Of a DNA stretch of 64,000 nt, positions 62,575 to 64,000 are shown piece after piece; position 1 is the stretch's first letter; every line of letters begins with the position of its first letter. Below the pieces are notes generated by a model. That model did no database searches and was not told where the DNA came from. It was given only the letters and a program-made list of their open reading frames with translations. The DNA is from Pseudonocardia alni (lineage in GTDB: Bacteria > Actinomycetota > Actinomycetes > Mycobacteriales > Pseudonocardiaceae), in contig NZ_PHUJ01000003.1 in the NCBI RefSeq assembly GCF_002813375.1, forward strand, positions 4,898,001-4,962,000, read 5' to 3'. The position numbers and the translations under genes were made by a program.

Positions 62575-62580
62575 TAGGCT
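62575..62580 (+). promoter_or_regulatory. Leaderless -10 (NYN-LOTUS gene)
   Basis: TAGGCT, 6 nt before the GTG at 62587. Confidence 0.55.
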
Positions 62581-62586
62581 TCCGCG

Positions 62587-63741
62587 GTGGCCCACGAGGA
62601 CGAACGCATCGCACTGCTGCTCGACTACGAGAACCTCGCGATCGGCGCCCGCGACGGGCTCGGGGTCGTCCCCTTCGACTTCGGCCCGGTGGCCGACGCG
62701 CTCGCCGAACGCGGGCGGGTGGTGGTCCGCCGCGCTTACGCCGACTGGTCCTCCTTCGACGAGGACCGCCGCCTGATGGCCCGCGCCCAGGTGGAGCTCA
62801 TCGAGATCCCGCAGCGGATCGGCGGCTCCCGCAAGAACGCGGCGGACATCAAGCTCGCCGTCGACGCGATCGAGCTCGCCTACGAGCGGGAGTTCATCAC
62901 CACCTTCGCCATCGGCACCGGCGACTCGGACTTCACCCCGCTCATGCACAAGCTGCGCGAGCTGGACAAGCGCGTGATCGGGATCGGGGTGCAGTCCTCG
63001 ACCTCGGCGTTGCTGCCGCCCTCCTGCGACGAGTTCCTGTTCTACGACCGGCTCCCCGGTGTCGAGCCGACCCAGGCGCCCGCACCGCCGCGTCGTCGCC
63101 GGGGGAGTCCGCGCCCCGCCCCGGCCCCGGCCGCGGGACCGGTCGCGACCCCCGCCCCGGTCGCGGTCCCGGAGCCGGAGCCGGTCGTTCCGCCGGACCC
63201 GTTCGACGTCACGTTCTCCGACGGGCGCGACGACACCGCCACCACCGGGGCCGAGGAACGCGACGTCGCGGGCCTCGTCGTCAGCACCCTCGTCGGACTG
63301 ACCCGCCAGGCCGACGGCCCGGTCCTGGCGTCGCGGCTCAAGCGCGCGATCCTGCGCAAGGACCCCACGTTCGACGAGGCCGACCACGGCTTCCGCGGTT
63401 TCGGCGAGCTGCTGCGCCATCTGCAGGACCGCGGTGCGGTCACGCTGACCACCGGTGCGGCGCAGGGTGACCCCGAGGTGGCGCTGCCCGACGACCCGGA
63501 CGCCGACCACGACGCGTTCGCGCTGCTCGTCGACGTGGTGCGCGGGATCGCCGCGGCCGGGGACCCGCCGCAGCTGTCCGGGCTGAAGAACCAGCTCCGC
63601 AAGCGGGTCCCGGACTTCTCCGAGAAGCGCTACGGCTTCGGCAGTTTCCTGTCCTTCGCGAAGGCGGCCCGCGCCCGGGACCTCATCGCGATGGAGTGGA
63701 GCGACGACACCGGCGACTACGTGCTGCGTCCGACGTCCTGA
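62587..63741 (+). CDS. NYN-domain RNase-like protein with two OST-HTH/LOTUS domains
   Basis: A 384-residue protein. Residues 1-155 form a NYN (PIN-like) nuclease domain: RIALLLDYENLAIGARDGLG, the NAADIKLAVDAIELAYERE segment and FAIGTGDSDFTPLMHKLREL carry the acidic metal-binding residues. A Pro/Arg-rich linker follows (about 160-215). Two winged-helix OST-HTH/LOTUS domains come next (about 225-300 with SRLKRAILRKDPTFDEADHG, and about 310-384 with LKNQLRKRVPDFSEKRYGFG). LOTUS domains bind RNA, including G-rich structures, so the protein is likely an RNA-processing factor. Leaderless start. Confidence 0.93.
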   Translation: MAHEDERIALLLDYENLAIGARDGLGVVPFDFGPVADALAERGRVVVRRAYADWSSFDEDRRLMARAQVELIEIPQRIGGSRKNAADIKLAVDAIELAYEREFITTFAIGTGDSDFTPLMHKLRELDKRVIGIGVQSSTSALLPPSCDEFLFYDRLPGVEPTQAPAPPRRRRGSPRPAPAPAAGPVATPAPVAVPEPEPVVPPDPFDVTFSDGRDDTATTGAEERDVAGLVVSTLVGLTRQADGPVLASRLKRAILRKDPTFDEADHGFRGFGELLRHLQDRGAVTLTTGAAQGDPEVALPDDPDADHDAFALLVDVVRGIAAAGDPPQLSGLKNQLRKRVPDFSEKRYGFGSFLSFAKAARARDLIAMEWSDDTGDYVLRPTS

Positions 63742-63749
63742 CCGCAGAC

Positions 63750-63788
63750 GACCGCGCCCCCGCCGACGTGGTCGGCGGGGGCGCGGTC
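63750..63788. terminator. Strong bidirectional terminator
   Basis: Perfect 18-bp inverted repeat (GACCGCGCCCCCGCCGAC arms) with a GTG loop, between the convergent NYN gene and the gene at the window edge. Confidence 0.85.
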
Positions 63789-63804
63789 GCGGTACTGCGG
63801 GGAC

Positions 63805-64000
63805 TCAGCGGCCTGCGGCCTTGCGGGTCCCGCGCTGGAACAGCTTGCCCGCACGCGAGGTGACCGCACCGGTCACCCCGAACGCGGTGGCGACCGCCCC
63901 GGCGGCGACGCGGCTGGTGAACCGGATCGGGTTCAGCGGCTTGTAGACGCGCAGGGCGAAGTCGTCCAGCTGCGAGGCGGCCCGCTCGCCGTTCTCGTAG
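63805..64000 (-). CDS. Partial gene, C-terminal part of an unidentified protein
   Basis: The last 64 codons of a gene that continues beyond the window: YENGERAASQLDDFALRVYK, then PLNPIRFTSRVAAGAVATAF, then SRAGKLFQRGTRKAAGR and a stop at 63805. Slightly basic, with a short hydrophobic Ala/Val stretch. No family recognised from this fragment. Confidence 0.6.
   Translation of the reverse strand, partial: YENGERAASQLDDFALRVYKPLNPIRFTSRVAAGAVATAFGVTGAVTSRAGKLFQRGTRKAAGR

Overview
The window is very GC-rich DNA (almost every third codon position is G or C, with many GTG starts) from an actinobacterium. The gene content points to Pseudonocardia or a close relative. Single-copy markers (rpsO-pnp-M16 peptidase, dapB, thyX, dapA-rnj-ftsK, argA, rimO-pgsA-clgR-pspA, DUF3046-recA-recX) follow the order known from the Mycobacterium tuberculosis Rv2785c to Rv2736c segment. 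Accessory blocks are inserted between them. F420-type and mycothiol-type enzymes also fit an actinomycete. Genus assignment is inference from memory of related genomes, not a search.

Layout: 1-4.3 kb, rpsO, pnp and a PepR-like M16 protease. 4.4-10.2 kb, a complete oligopeptide/dipeptide ABC importer on the minus strand. 10.4-18.7 kb, a membrane DUF456 protein, dapB, a Tat/lipoprotein intradiol dioxygenase, a YcaQ-like DNA glycosylase, an F420-type oxidoreductase, an RHH-regulator/DUF4097 pair, thyX and a Crp-family regulator. 18.9-26.6 kb, an MHS-type MFS carrier, dapA, RNase J and FtsK. 26.7-29.5 kb, a YceI protein and an AraC-VOC-TrmL operon. 30.0-37.5 kb, a gas-vesicle (gvp) cluster with unusual charged disordered extensions and no gvpN in the window. 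37.5-41.8 kb, argA, rimO, pgsA, clgR and pspA. 41.9-55.7 kb, Nei2 glycosylase, a GT39 membrane protein, a small catabolic locus (DUF2848, MHS carrier, GntR, nitrilase), the giant Lhr helicase and another MFS carrier. 55.8-58.5 kb, DUF3046, recA and recX. 58.5-64.0 kb, a frame-broken small-gene region, an orphan modA, an Ag85-like esterase, a frameshifted DUF2231 gene, a mycothiol-dependent-type maleylpyruvate isomerase homologue, a NYN-LOTUS protein and a truncated gene at the window edge.

Regulatory reading: recA carries both a perfect actinobacterial SOS box and a RecA-NDp (PafBC-type) promoter. clgR has a textbook ClgR operator (GTTCGC-5N-GCG). Two GTATAC-centred sites flank the GntR catabolic locus. 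About eleven genes have a TANNNT -10 hexamer 6-8 nt before the start codon, the signature of leaderless mRNAs. The gvp cluster is preceded by an AT-richer region with two perfect inverted repeats. The most unusual content is the gvp cluster, with acidic or basic tails on several proteins and an apparently shared accessory module in three of them.
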